In this document: piece after piece, positions 1 through 9,167 of the stretch
Numbering within the stretch: the first letter of the stretch is position 1
How the letters are laid out: every line of letters starts with the position of its first letter
From: Psychrobacter sp. GP33
GTDB lineage: Bacteria; Pseudomonadota; Gammaproteobacteria; Pseudomonadales; Moraxellaceae
Assembly (NCBI RefSeq): GCF_014119005.1
Contig: NZ_JACGYX010000003.1
Location: 124,001 to 188,000 of the forward strand
DNA: 64,000 nt
Reading direction: 5' to 3'
Made by a program: the position numbers and the translations under genes
Notes under the pieces: model-generated
What the model was told of the DNA's origin: nothing
Seen by the model: the letters and a program-made list of their open reading frames with translations, nothing else
The model's database searches: none

Positions 1-1409
1 TTAATCATTGGTATGCCAGAAAAATGTAGCCACATATATGAGATAGTAAAGGCAACCGGAATAGCCATCATAATATTGCCCATGATAGCTATAAACTGGG
101 TACGCATAATATCAACTACCAGTTCTGACAACTTGGTTAACTGATGAGATTTTTTCCCTGAGCTATCAGAAATAGTGGAGGCAATAGCCGCTGCCGTCAT
201 GGCTGGCTGTTTGGTGGCGACCGTACCATGCACAATATGAATAAAGACAAAGCCTAATCCGTAAATCATGCTGTTTAAAAAGGCGCGACCCATAGGCGCA
301 ATCGCCAGCTGATAGGTCACAATTTTAGTGGTTGCCATAAAGGCGATAATAAAGCCGCCAATCGAGGCTTTTTTAAACATTTTTTGATAGCCGGACTTGT
401 CCGTACTGATGTAGTGTTCACCGACGCGGCTTGCGTTTTCAGTGACTTTTCGCGATAACAGCTTGGTATTGTTATCAATCAAATGACCAATGCTGTAGCG
501 ACGATTTGCTGTTACTACTAAGGTTTGAATCAGCTCAATAATAGCGCGATCGCGCTTGAGTCCATCAATAGATACCAGCTTGGTTAAGATACGTATACGC
601 TGTAAGCTTTGATCAAGCCTCAGCATCATATTAGTCAATCGAATAGAGATGCCCGTTTTGTAAATACGCTTACGAACCGTTGCAACAATATCCTCGCACT
701 GCTCAACCATCACGAGTAAGGGGTCAGCACTAACCGCTTGTTCAGGGGTAATATCGGTTAAATTATCCAGCTCATGCGCCTGCCGATATTGATTGACGAA
801 CAGTACTGCTTCTTGATTTTGCGCCACAAAAGATGCTGAATAGTTTAATATTTGCGGGTACGACTCCATCAAATCAGGATGTAGTCCAATACCACTAACG
901 CGATACGACAAAATAATGATGGCGTTTAAGATATTGTTTTTGGCATTGGCAACTAAATCTAGATGCTCTTTTCGAACTTTAAGTAACTCAACCAGCACTT
1001 CCCAATTGTCTTTATTGATGCTGGCAAGCCAGTGCTCGTCTTGGCGTTGATCAAATAAGTAGCCAACCAACTCAACAACCGAGTCATCTTGCGGTAATAA
1101 CGGCAAAAATCGGTGACCTATTAAGCGGCGTAGGCTGCTAAAAAAGCCCTCGTCTGACATGATGCCCGTATCGGTATACAGAGCAATTTGCCGATATTGA
1201 ATGATGAGCTTTAATACAAAGCTGGCAAGTCCATCACCATATTCTGGATGCCGCTGCATAATCTCAATCAATGATTGAATTTTTCTATTGGCAAGGGCTG
1301 GGTTTTTCTCAGTGACCCTAAGCTCATCGATCAAGCGCTTGAGCACCGACGCATCGGGCACATCGCTTAAGGCAGTAATCTGCTGCAAAATGCGTTTAAC
1401 TTCTGACAC
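1..1409 (-). CDS. Gcr-family ('site-specific recombinase') membrane protein, partial
   Basis: The reading frame is open from a GTG at 1409 to the left edge, about 469 codons, and its C-terminus lies outside the window. The N-terminal two thirds are helical and soluble (starts VSEVKRILQQITALSD), followed by hydrophobic stretches such as FIIAFMATTKIVTYQLAIAP and a segment with HGTVATKQPAMTAAAIA, then IPVAFTISYMWLHFSGIP at the edge. This layout matches the Gcr-type family (PF10136), named 'site-specific recombinase' but looking like a multi-pass inner-membrane protein of unclear function. The GTG is chosen because an in-frame stop lies about 30 codons upstream with no ATG between, and a purine-rich AAAGGGTACC precedes it. 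The family call comes from recalled motifs. Confidence 0.75.
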   Translation of the reverse strand, partial: MSEVKRILQQITALSDVPDASVLKRLIDELRVTEKNPALANRKIQSLIEIMQRHPEYGDGLASFVLKLIIQYRQIALYTDTGIMSDEGFFSSLRRLIGHRFLPLLPQDDSVVELVGYLFDQRQDEHWLASINKDNWEVLVELLKVRKEHLDLVANAKNNILNAIIILSYRVSGIGLHPDLMESYPQILNYSASFVAQNQEAVLFVNQYRQAHELDNLTDITPEQAVSADPLLVMVEQCEDIVATVRKRIYKTGISIRLTNMMLRLDQSLQRIRILTKLVSIDGLKRDRAIIELIQTLVVTANRRYSIGHLIDNNTKLLSRKVTENASRVGEHYISTDKSGYQKMFKKASIGGFIIAFMATTKIVTYQLAIAPMGRAFLNSMIYGLGFVFIHIVHGTVATKQPAMTAAAIASTISDSSGKKSHQLTKLSELVVDIMRTQFIAIMGNIMMAIPVAFTISYMWLHFSGIPMI

Positions 1410-1772
1410 AAGGTACCCTTTATTATTATTGCTATGATTGTAATGGTATTTGCTTTTGGCTCAGGTTTTCATACTGTTATTTGAATGAGAGCTTCAAAAG
1501 AAGGTAGTAGAAAAGGGTGATAAACAAAAATTATAATAGTGCAAAAATATAACCGAATAAAAATAAGAGTAATAAGCCCGGTAATATTACACAAAATAGG
1601 CAGTGGGGCTAGAGAAGATTAGGATTATACAAAGTATTGTTAGTTGTTTAATGCCTCTTTGTGAAAGCTTGATATCCGACATCTCATGGTTGTTACTGAC
1701 CCTTAATGTCAGTTATTCTAATCTGAACGACGAAAAGATGGGCAATTATTTTGTTAGCAATTAATATGGTAT
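1410..1772. other. Intergenic region, no gene seen
   Basis: This A+T-rich stretch should hold the promoter of the leftward Gcr-family gene. No open frame with a ribosome binding site, no RNA gene and no convincing -35/-10 pair was seen. The right border is the terminator of the acyl-CoA dehydrogenase gene. Confidence 0.5.
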
Positions 1773-1803
1773 AAAAAAAGGCAGTAGTTATACTGCCTTT
1801 TTT
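1773..1803 (-). terminator. Rho-independent terminator of the first acyl-CoA dehydrogenase gene
   Basis: GGCAGTA and TACTGCC form a stem around GTTA, flanked by A7 and T6, so the hairpin has a U-tract on either strand. It lies about 65 bases past the stop of the leftward dehydrogenase gene. Only that gene needs it here. Confidence 0.85.
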
Positions 1804-1866
1804 AACTTAAGATAATTTTTAACCTATTTACATATTATCTTTTGAATTAAGAGCACGCTCTAGCAA

Positions 1867-3651
1867 TTAGCTGGCAGACACTTGAAAGTAATCAAGATCA
1901 AAGCTCATGATTGGGTCGCTACCAGCTTCAACCATCTGAGCATGGGCATTAAGGCGTGGCAGGATACGCCCGACAAAATAATCAGCAAGCTTGGCTTTAT
2001 TGGTATAAAAATTGCCTTTTTGACCATCCGCTGCTTCTACCATCATAGCGAACATATAGGAGTAGCACAGATAGCCAACCGCATGCATATAATCCACCGC
2101 ACAACCGTTAATCTCACTTTTGCGGGTACTAATATTAGCGAGTACTGTTTTGGTTAGCGTTTCTACCGTATCCGCTGCCGTTAATGTCGCTTGTTTGATG
2201 CCGTGCTCTGCGGTCATTGAAGCAACATAATCGCGAATTTCGCCCAAGAAGTTGATGATATATTTACCATCGTTACGAGCAACTTTACGACCAAGAAAAT
2301 CGAGCGCCTGGATACCGTTTGCGCCTTCATAAATCTGGGCAATACGGGTATCTCGGACGATTTGCTCCATACCCCACTCTTTAATATAACCATGACCACC
2401 AAAGACTTGCTGGCAATCAACCGTAGCTTCCAACGCTTTATCGGTCAAGAAAGCTTTTGCAATCGGCGTTAACAATGCCACACGGGCAGCGGCAACTTGA
2501 GCTGCTTCAGGGTCGGTGCTGAATTTCTCCGTGTCTAGTTGCTTAGCAACATACATGGCAAAGCAGCGTGATGCTTCGCTATTGGCTTTAGCATTTAGTA
2601 GCATTCGGCGTACATCGGCATGATAAATGATGGCGTCTGCAGGCTTTTCTGGGCTTTGAATTTGGGTATCGCTGCGCCCTTGACCGCGCTCAAGCGCATA
2701 TAATGCTGCGTTCTGATAGGCAAGCTCTGTACCGCCAAGGCCTTGTAGACCCATCGTCACACGCTCATAGTTCATCATGATAAACATTGATGACAAACCG
2801 GTGTTTTCAGCACCAACCATCCAGCCTTTTGCGTTATCAAAGTTCATCACACAAGTGGCTGAGGCTTTGATGCCCATTTTATGCTCGATAGAACCGACTG
2901 CTAAGGTATTGCGTTCACCTAAGCTACTATCATCGTTGACTAGGAATTTCGGTACGACGAATAAAGAGATGCCTTTTGAGCCTTCAGGTGCGTTAGGTGT
3001 TTTTGCCAATACCAGATGAATAATATTTTCGGTTAAATCGTGCTCGCCACCAGTGATAAAGATTTTGGTACCAGAAATCTGATAGCTACCATCGTCATTA
3101 GGGATAGCTTTGGTTTTGATAATACCCAAGTCTGTACCCGCATGTGGCTCTGTTAAACACATCGTACCTGACCATTCACCTGCGTACATTTTTTCTAAAT
3201 AGGTTTGTTTTTGTTCTTCGCTCGCCGCTGCGTTTAAGCACAATGTTGCGCCAACGGTCAAGTTCGGATACAAGGCAAACGATTGATTGGTAGTGAATAA
3301 CATCTCTTCGGTCAGCATCGTGACCATTTTTGGAAAGCCTTGCCCGCCATATTCAGGGTTGCCGCCCAACCCTACCCAGCCAGATTCGGCATATTGCTGA
3401 TACGCCTCTTTAAAACCAGTCGGGGTTCTGACCACACCATTACCTTGGAATGTCGCGCCTTCTTCATCGCCACTTTGGTTGATAGGAAGTAGGACGTTTT
3501 TGGATAATTTTGCCATTTCTTCTAAAATCATATCGACCGTTTCCATGTCAACATGAGAGAGATTAGCATTGTTTTGCCAAAACTCAGGGGCTTTAAAGAC
3601 GTCTGTTAACATAAAACGCATGTCATTGAGGGGAGCATTATAGACAGACAT
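1867..3651 (-). CDS. Acyl-CoA dehydrogenase, DmdC-like (paralog 1)
   Basis: A 594-residue flavin-dependent acyl-CoA dehydrogenase that oxidises an acyl-CoA to the 2-enoyl-CoA and passes electrons to ETF. At about 600 residues it is longer than the usual 380-400 of classical ACADs and matches the DmdC/AcdB-like group with an extra C-terminal domain. Visible are the FAD/substrate motif CLTEPHAGTDLG (about 165-176), the GGHGYIKEWGMEQIVRD segment and YEGANGIQ, whose Glu fits the catalytic base position. The start MSVYNAPLNDMRF resembles the paralog at 4011-5804. The substrate cannot be told: long-chain acyl-CoA or 3-methylmercaptopropionyl-CoA are both possible. A hairpin lies in its leader and a terminator follows it. 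Confidence 0.88.
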   Translation of the reverse strand: MSVYNAPLNDMRFMLTDVFKAPEFWQNNANLSHVDMETVDMILEEMAKLSKNVLLPINQSGDEEGATFQGNGVVRTPTGFKEAYQQYAESGWVGLGGNPEYGGQGFPKMVTMLTEEMLFTTNQSFALYPNLTVGATLCLNAAASEEQKQTYLEKMYAGEWSGTMCLTEPHAGTDLGIIKTKAIPNDDGSYQISGTKIFITGGEHDLTENIIHLVLAKTPNAPEGSKGISLFVVPKFLVNDDSSLGERNTLAVGSIEHKMGIKASATCVMNFDNAKGWMVGAENTGLSSMFIMMNYERVTMGLQGLGGTELAYQNAALYALERGQGRSDTQIQSPEKPADAIIYHADVRRMLLNAKANSEASRCFAMYVAKQLDTEKFSTDPEAAQVAAARVALLTPIAKAFLTDKALEATVDCQQVFGGHGYIKEWGMEQIVRDTRIAQIYEGANGIQALDFLGRKVARNDGKYIINFLGEIRDYVASMTAEHGIKQATLTAADTVETLTKTVLANISTRKSEINGCAVDYMHAVGYLCYSYMFAMMVEAADGQKGNFYTNKAKLADYFVGRILPRLNAHAQMVEAGSDPIMSFDLDYFQVSAS

Positions 3652-3718
3652 AAATATTCCTTTGATAGTAATAAATGAAAATAACGGAGCAAAGTAAATT
3701 TGTTTTGTATGATTTTTA

Positions 3719-3754
3719 AAAGGTTGTTATTAATAGCTATTGTTAACAACCTTT
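3719..3754. repeat. 11-bp perfect inverted repeat upstream of the dehydrogenase gene
   Basis: AAAGGTTGTTA at 3719-3729 is matched by TAACAACCTTT at 3744-3754 with a 14-base loop. It lies about 70 bases before the start of the leftward dehydrogenase gene. Neither strand has a proper U-tract directly after it, so an operator or leader hairpin is as likely as a terminator. Confidence 0.5.
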
Positions 3755-3920
3755 ATGGATTACAGATACTTGTTATTGGTTCAGAAAGTTTAGCAAATTA
3801 GTTTCTTAGCTTGTGTATCTCTTCGTGAATTGTGCGTACACCAAAAGTTTATGTGATTGCCTTGTATATACCGAGTATCTAATAATTAAATAAGGGCTTA
3901 GTAAATAAATATTGACCCGT

Positions 3921-3950
3921 AAAAAAGGCAACATCCCGGAGTATGTTGCC
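3921..3950 (-). terminator. Rho-independent terminator of the second acyl-CoA dehydrogenase gene
   Basis: On the minus strand GGCAACATA and the matching ATGTTGCC form a stem around CTCCGGG and run into T6. It lies about 60 bases after the stop of the gene ending at 4011 and separates the two paralogous dehydrogenase genes into different transcripts. Confidence 0.8.
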
Positions 3951-4010
3951 TATTGAGTTTAATTCAAGTTGAATTTAATATTGCTTACAATAAGCGATTA
4001 ATGATGCTAA

Positions 4011-5804
4011 TTAAAAAGCAAACTGTTCAACATCCATACTCATGTATGGCTCAACGCCCGTGCTGATACGCTGCACATAAGTTGTGGTACGCGGTAAGAG
4101 TTTGGCGTAGTAGAATTGCGCAGTTTTAATTTTTGCATCATAAAACGCTGATTCAGTTGTGCCGTTAGCAATCGCCGTCTGCGCAACCAGTGCCATACGC
4201 GCCCATAGATAGGCGAGGGTAACGTAACCGCTAAAATATAGATAATCAACTGCTGCACCTCCGACTGCTTCAGCATTTTCGGTGGCTTGCATGCCAATAC
4301 GCGCAGTTAAATCGCCCCATTCTTTGAGATGCTTAGCAAGTGGGCGGATAAATTGTCCCATCTCGTCGTTGTCTTTATTATCTTCACAGAACTGTTGAAT
4401 CACTTGTACAAAGTTGGCGAGTAATTTGCCCTGTGAGCCGAGCACTTTACGACCAAGCAAATCTAAGGCTTGAATCTCAGTCGTTCCTTCATAAAGACAA
4501 GCAATACGGGTATCACGGACATTTTGTTCCATACCCCATTCGCTGATATAACCATGACCACCGTAAATTTGCACACCATGATTTGCGGCTTCTAAACCAG
4601 TTTCGGTTAAGAATGCTTTGGCAATTGGAGTGAGTAATGATAGCATTTGGTCAGCAAACTCGCGCTCATCACCATTGCCTTTGGCTACGGTATCAACGAA
4701 ATGTGATAAGTAATACATTAAGGCACGACCGCCTTCAGCAAAGGCTTTTTCCGTTAATAACATATTACGGACGGCAGGATGCACAATGATTGGGTCGGCA
4801 ACCTTATCAGGTGCTTTAATACCCGATAGCGCGCGCATGGCAAGACGGTCTTTTGCATAGGCAAGTGAGCCTTGGAACGCATATTCAGCAGCCGTTACGC
4901 CTTGCACTGCCGTACCAATACGCGCCACATTCATAAAGGTGAACATGCATTGTAAGCCGCGATTTTCAGGACCAATTAAGTAACCGACTGCGCCATCAAA
5001 GTTCATGACACAAGTCGACGAGGCTTTGATACCCATCTTATGCTCGATAGAGCCGCAAACGACGTTGTTTCTATCACCTAAGCTACCATATTTATTGACC
5101 ATAACTTTGGGCACGATAAATAACGAGATGCCCTTAGTGCCCGCAGGTGCGCCCGGTAGACGTGCCAATACAATATGAATAATATTGTCAGTCAAATCGT
5201 GCTCGCCGGCTGAGATAAAAATCTTTTGCCCTGTGATATTGTAGCTACCATCGTCATTTGGCTCAGCTTTGGTACGGATAATACCCAAGTCAGAACCGGC
5301 ATGCGCTTCAGTCAGACACATGGTGCCTGACCATTCGCCCGTGACCATTTTTTCTAAATAGGTGTCTTTTTGAGCATCTGTACCATGATGTTCGATGGTT
5401 TGAATGGCGCCGTGCGACAGACCGGGATACATAGAAAATGACCAGTTCGCTGTGCCCACCATCTCATTAATCACAGTTGATAATGAGAACGGCATATTTT
5501 GCCCGCCAAAGGCTTCTTCAGCCGATAATGCAGGAAAGCCAAGCTCACAAAACGCTTTATAGGCCTCTTTAAAACCTTTAGGCGTAGTCACTTCACCATT
5601 ATTAAAATGACAGCCTTCCGCATCGCCACTTTGATTGAGCGGTGACAGCTCATTTTCTGCAAAACTTGCCGCCATCTCAAACAAACTGTCCATCAATTCA
5701 CGGTCAGTGTCTTCAAATTCTGGGATGGTTTTATAATGACTTTCGCTATCAAGCAGTTCATGCATGACAAATTTGATATCGCGTAGAGGTGCTTTGTATT
5801 GCAT
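4011..5804 (-). CDS. Acyl-CoA dehydrogenase, DmdC-like (paralog 2)
   Basis: A 597-residue acyl-CoA dehydrogenase, a diverged paralog of the gene just downstream. It shares the same architecture: N-terminal helical domain, CLTEAHAGSDLGIIRTKAEPNDDGSY, the segment GGHGYISEWGMEQNVRDTRIA, and YEGTTEIQALDLLGRKVLG with the presumed catalytic Glu, plus the long C-terminal helical extension. It acts in the cytoplasm on fatty-acyl-CoA or a related acyl-CoA, with ETF as electron acceptor. Each gene has its own terminator, so the pair looks like an old tandem duplication with separate control rather than one operon. The specific substrate is not visible. Confidence 0.88.
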   Translation of the reverse strand: MQYKAPLRDIKFVMHELLDSESHYKTIPEFEDTDRELMDSLFEMAASFAENELSPLNQSGDAEGCHFNNGEVTTPKGFKEAYKAFCELGFPALSAEEAFGGQNMPFSLSTVINEMVGTANWSFSMYPGLSHGAIQTIEHHGTDAQKDTYLEKMVTGEWSGTMCLTEAHAGSDLGIIRTKAEPNDDGSYNITGQKIFISAGEHDLTDNIIHIVLARLPGAPAGTKGISLFIVPKVMVNKYGSLGDRNNVVCGSIEHKMGIKASSTCVMNFDGAVGYLIGPENRGLQCMFTFMNVARIGTAVQGVTAAEYAFQGSLAYAKDRLAMRALSGIKAPDKVADPIIVHPAVRNMLLTEKAFAEGGRALMYYLSHFVDTVAKGNGDEREFADQMLSLLTPIAKAFLTETGLEAANHGVQIYGGHGYISEWGMEQNVRDTRIACLYEGTTEIQALDLLGRKVLGSQGKLLANFVQVIQQFCEDNKDNDEMGQFIRPLAKHLKEWGDLTARIGMQATENAEAVGGAAVDYLYFSGYVTLAYLWARMALVAQTAIANGTTESAFYDAKIKTAQFYYAKLLPRTTTYVQRISTGVEPYMSMDVEQFAF

Positions 5805-6208
5805 AAGGTCCTGTCCTATTGTGAATACGAATATGAATAAGATATGACCGATATTGTGTAAGCAATCTGCTCATTAAACGACTGTCTAAATTCACAGTAC
5901 CGTAATTATTGAGGTCATATTTCTGCATAAAAGATAGGCGTTCACAGAAGATTATACAAGTTTGGCAGTAATACTGATAAGTCATCAACCTGCCTTGCAT
6001 CTTACGAGCAATCAAGGGTAACTGATAAGATATCCGTGATGTTGAATAAAGAAAATCACTGTAATATTAGTGCCTTAGAATAAGGCTTATGGGAAAGGTA
6101 GTAGGGTAGCTTGCAGTAGAATTATAGTCGATTATCAAAAACTAATGATAAAGTTTCAGAGCGGAACGTTAGAGGCTACGGTCACACTATAGTAAATATT
6201 GATGTTGA
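5805..6208. other. Intergenic region, no gene seen
   Basis: About 400 bases between the start of one leftward gene and the end of the next. I see no supported gene, RNA or clear terminator. It must contain the promoter of the second dehydrogenase gene, but no strong -10/-35 pair stood out. Confidence 0.45.
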
Positions 6209-7909
6209 TTAGGCTCGACGCATTAGCATGGTAGTGGCATCCTCAGCGGTAAGCGGACGGCTAAATAAATAGCCTTGTCCATATGTGCAGCCAATATCCA
6301 ATAATAACTGCCATTGTTCGTCAGTCTCGATACCTTCAGCAATAACTTTCATATCTAAAGCATTTGCCAGCTCTAATATGGCTTTTACAATTGCATATTG
6401 AATATGGTCATCGACGATTTTTGAAATAAAGCTTCTATCAACTTTAATAAAATCAAAGGGATATTCTTGTAAGTAGCTAAGAGAAGCGTACCCTGTTCCG
6501 AAATCGTCCATTGCTAAGCAAACACCAAGTGCTTTAAGTGCCACCAATTGCTGTTTAACGCTCAAATGGTTAAGCATCAATGATGATTCGGTGATTTCAA
6601 TATGTAATTGATGTGGATACATACAATGCTGATCAAATAATGTAACGATAAATTCGAGAAACTCAGGATGAGTAAACTCAGCGGCGTCAGCATTAATACA
6701 AATATGCTGAGTAAAACCTATCGCTTGCCAAGCAGATAATTGCTCAGCAATTTGAATTGCCATTTGGCAAAACAGATCGAAAGACAGCTTATAGGTAATG
6801 ATAGCATCGATAAAATCGACGGGTTGAAGCAAACCGCGTGTTGGGTGTTGCCAGCGTACTAAAGCTTCAAACCCTGTGATTTCTCCCGTCGCTAGCGTTA
6901 TTTTTGGTTGATAATAAGGGATAAATTGACATTCATCGATAGCGGTTCGCAGTTCAGCTTCTAACTGCAAGCTATCAATACAAACATAGTTGATTTCTTC
7001 GCGATACCAACCCACATCATCGCCACCATTCTGCTTGATATAGTTAAGTGCTTTCTCCGCTTTGGAGAGTACCGTTGACAGCTGTGTGCCATGCTCAGGA
7101 AAATAGCTGACACCAACAGAGATGCGCAAATAAATAACATTGCCATCAAGGGAAAAAGGGCGCTCACACATTTGCATCAAACTATTAATCTGATGGCGCA
7201 CCATACGAGTGTCAGTAAGCTCAAATGACAGCGCAAAATCATCACCACCAAAATGAGAAAAGCAACGTAAGTGAGTCAATTTAAGATCATTAATTCGTTT
7301 AACAAAAAGGTTCAATAAGGTGGTTACCTTATCCGTTCCTAAAGTGCTGGCAAGCATCCGATAACGGTCAATATTAAAGCGCGCGATTGCCACTTCTTGA
7401 TAGCTTTCTAACAGCAAATCACTGGTTTGGCTTAAAAACACTTTTCGATTAGGCAGACCTGTGTCTTGATTAAAATTGAGTAAATGTATTAACTCTTCTT
7501 TATCTTTGGTGACTGCGGAAGTATCACGAACCATACCGACATAGTAAACCTTAGAAGCTAAATCTAATTTACGAAACGTCATATGGCAGTTTAAAGTTTG
7601 TCCATAACGGGTTGCTATAGAAAAATTATTCTCATAAAAGCCATCTTTATCGAGATGTTCAGCCACACTCAGAAATATATCTCGTTCAACATCTGGCAAA
7701 AAATCGACAGCGTAAACACCTAGTGGACGTCCAATTAAAAAAGCTTCTTGATAACCAATCATCATCTCATAAGCGGCATTCGCTGACATATAACGTAAAT
7801 TAGCATCTAATATAAATAGACCATCTTCAAGACAATCACATAATTGAGTCAGCAACTGCTGCTTTATATGTTCGGTAATTGGACTAAAAATAGTCATAAA
7901 ATGTCTCAT
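6209..7909 (-). CDS. PAS-GGDEF-EAL cyclic-di-GMP signalling protein
   Basis: About 566 residues. Domains in order are a PAS-like sensor (about 20-130, with DGLFILDANLRYMSANAAYEM), a GGDEF domain (DTGLPNRKVFL to about 300) and an EAL domain (about 320-560). The GGDEF signature reads FGGDDF, with Asp instead of the usual Glu, so cyclase activity is uncertain. The EAL domain keeps EALVRW, EITESSL, DDFGTGYASL, IKVDRSFI and EGIET, as expected of an active c-di-GMP phosphodiesterase. There is no membrane segment, so it is cytoplasmic. The frame is open from a TTG at 7927; the ATG at 7909 or the one at 7897 is the more likely start, none with a good Shine-Dalgarno. It appears to be transcribed alone. 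Confidence 0.88.
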   Translation of the reverse strand: MRHFMTIFSPITEHIKQQLLTQLCDCLEDGLFILDANLRYMSANAAYEMMIGYQEAFLIGRPLGVYAVDFLPDVERDIFLSVAEHLDKDGFYENNFSIATRYGQTLNCHMTFRKLDLASKVYYVGMVRDTSAVTKDKEELIHLLNFNQDTGLPNRKVFLSQTSDLLLESYQEVAIARFNIDRYRMLASTLGTDKVTTLLNLFVKRINDLKLTHLRCFSHFGGDDFALSFELTDTRMVRHQINSLMQMCERPFSLDGNVIYLRISVGVSYFPEHGTQLSTVLSKAEKALNYIKQNGGDDVGWYREEINYVCIDSLQLEAELRTAIDECQFIPYYQPKITLATGEITGFEALVRWQHPTRGLLQPVDFIDAIITYKLSFDLFCQMAIQIAEQLSAWQAIGFTQHICINADAAEFTHPEFLEFIVTLFDQHCMYPHQLHIEITESSLMLNHLSVKQQLVALKALGVCLAMDDFGTGYASLSYLQEYPFDFIKVDRSFISKIVDDHIQYAIVKAILELANALDMKVIAEGIETDEQWQLLLDIGCTYGQGYLFSRPLTAEDATTMLMRRA

Positions 7910-8004
7910 GGTGAATACAACAAACAATACAAGACCAGCAAAACTGGCGCAAAAGAATTTTTCTACTTTTTATAGCTATATATACCAGCGTTGTACTGTA
8001 ACAG

Positions 8005-8889
8005 CTAGTTTATCAATGCGTGTAAAATAGCTAAGGCAACCACTGGAGCTGTCTCTGTACGCAGCACCCGAGTCCCGATTTGCCAAGGGGAAAAACCTAC
8101 CGCTTCTGCTTGTACGCTCTCCTCCTGACTGAGTCCGCCTTCAGAACCAATCAGCAACTCAAGGTAAGGTCTCTTTTGTGCCAATACGGGTAATAATGTA
8201 ACTGGCATCAAAGGCTGACCGGCGGCAGGTACGCTTAACATTAAACGTAAATTAGCTGGTTGCCTTAAAACATTATAATAAGAGTCTTGGCTAAGGGCTG
8301 CCACTAGTGGGCTGACGGCTAAGTCTACAGCAATACCGCTAGAATCTGCTTGTTGCAGCCATACTTTAAGAGGCTGGGGCGCTAAAATAAGAGGTGGACG
8401 ATTTAAGCCGCATTGCTCACAAGCGGCTATAGCTACTTGTTGCCAGTGAAGTAGTTTTTTTTCTACTTGGTCAGGTTTTAAATTGACTTCACCGTGTTGA
8501 CTACTGAGCAACTGAATGGCAGTAACCCCCAGTTCAGTTGCCTTTTGAATAGCATAATCCATGCGTTCACCTCGACTCATCACTAAGCCGATTTTGCTTA
8601 TAATAGGCGCAGTACGGTCATTGCTATTAGTGGTCAATAATTTCGCCGTTGCCTGTTTTTTACTGATAGATTGTAGCTGTACGTGATACTCACCGCCAAA
8701 ACCATCAAATAAAATCCCTTCATCGCCAACATTGGCACGCAAGACACGGCACCAGTGATGAATGATGGTATCAGTCAATGGAATGTCACTTCCAATAGAT
8801 AATGTGTTTAATTTTGGCAAGCGTTCAGTCTTGTTATTAGCATGTTGATCTGTTGCATCATGACTAATAGCATAAAAAAATCGGCGCAT
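8005..8889 (-). CDS. rsmE: 16S rRNA (uracil1498-N3)-methyltransferase RsmE
   Basis: A 294-residue SPOUT-class methyltransferase that uses SAM to methylate U1498 of 16S rRNA in the assembled 30S subunit. It begins MRRFFYA and carries the N-terminal PUA-like region, then the trefoil-knot SAM site: GSEGGLSQEE (about 250) and GTRVLRTETAPVVALAILH at the C-terminus, both typical of RsmE. The family is usually about 240-250 residues; the extra length is a spacer after the first ten residues and in the middle. It lies alone with about 280 bases to metF; no terminator was clear. Confidence 0.92.
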   Translation of the reverse strand: MRRFFYAISHDATDQHANNKTERLPKLNTLSIGSDIPLTDTIIHHWCRVLRANVGDEGILFDGFGGEYHVQLQSISKKQATAKLLTTNSNDRTAPIISKIGLVMSRGERMDYAIQKATELGVTAIQLLSSQHGEVNLKPDQVEKKLLHWQQVAIAACEQCGLNRPPLILAPQPLKVWLQQADSSGIAVDLAVSPLVAALSQDSYYNVLRQPANLRLMLSVPAAGQPLMPVTLLPVLAQKRPYLELLIGSEGGLSQEESVQAEAVGFSPWQIGTRVLRTETAPVVALAILHALIN

Positions 8890-9111
8890 GCTTTTCTTTC
8901 CTATGATGAAATACTAGTAAATAAAAATTAGAACGAAAAAAATTAAATCGAAATGTCATTTTTCTATTTTAAAATCGCGCTTGCTTGTTAATGAATATTA
9001 CCATCATCTAGTAAAGATATAGTATAAGACCAAAATAAAGTTTACTATAGCAAATATTTTAGTGTGATGGACACAAGCAACATAAAAATTGGGATAAGAA
9101 AAACAGGATAT

Positions 9112-9141
9112 AAAAAAACTGGCGTTCCTAAGAACGCCAGT
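9112..9141 (-). terminator. Rho-independent terminator of ahcY-metF
   Basis: CTGGCGTTC and GAACGCCAG form a 9-bp stem around a four-base loop, followed on the minus strand by a run of T. It lies about 30 bases past the metF stop and closes the ahcY-metF operon. Confidence 0.9.
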
Positions 9142-9167
9142 CGAATACACCATTTATCTATCAGATA

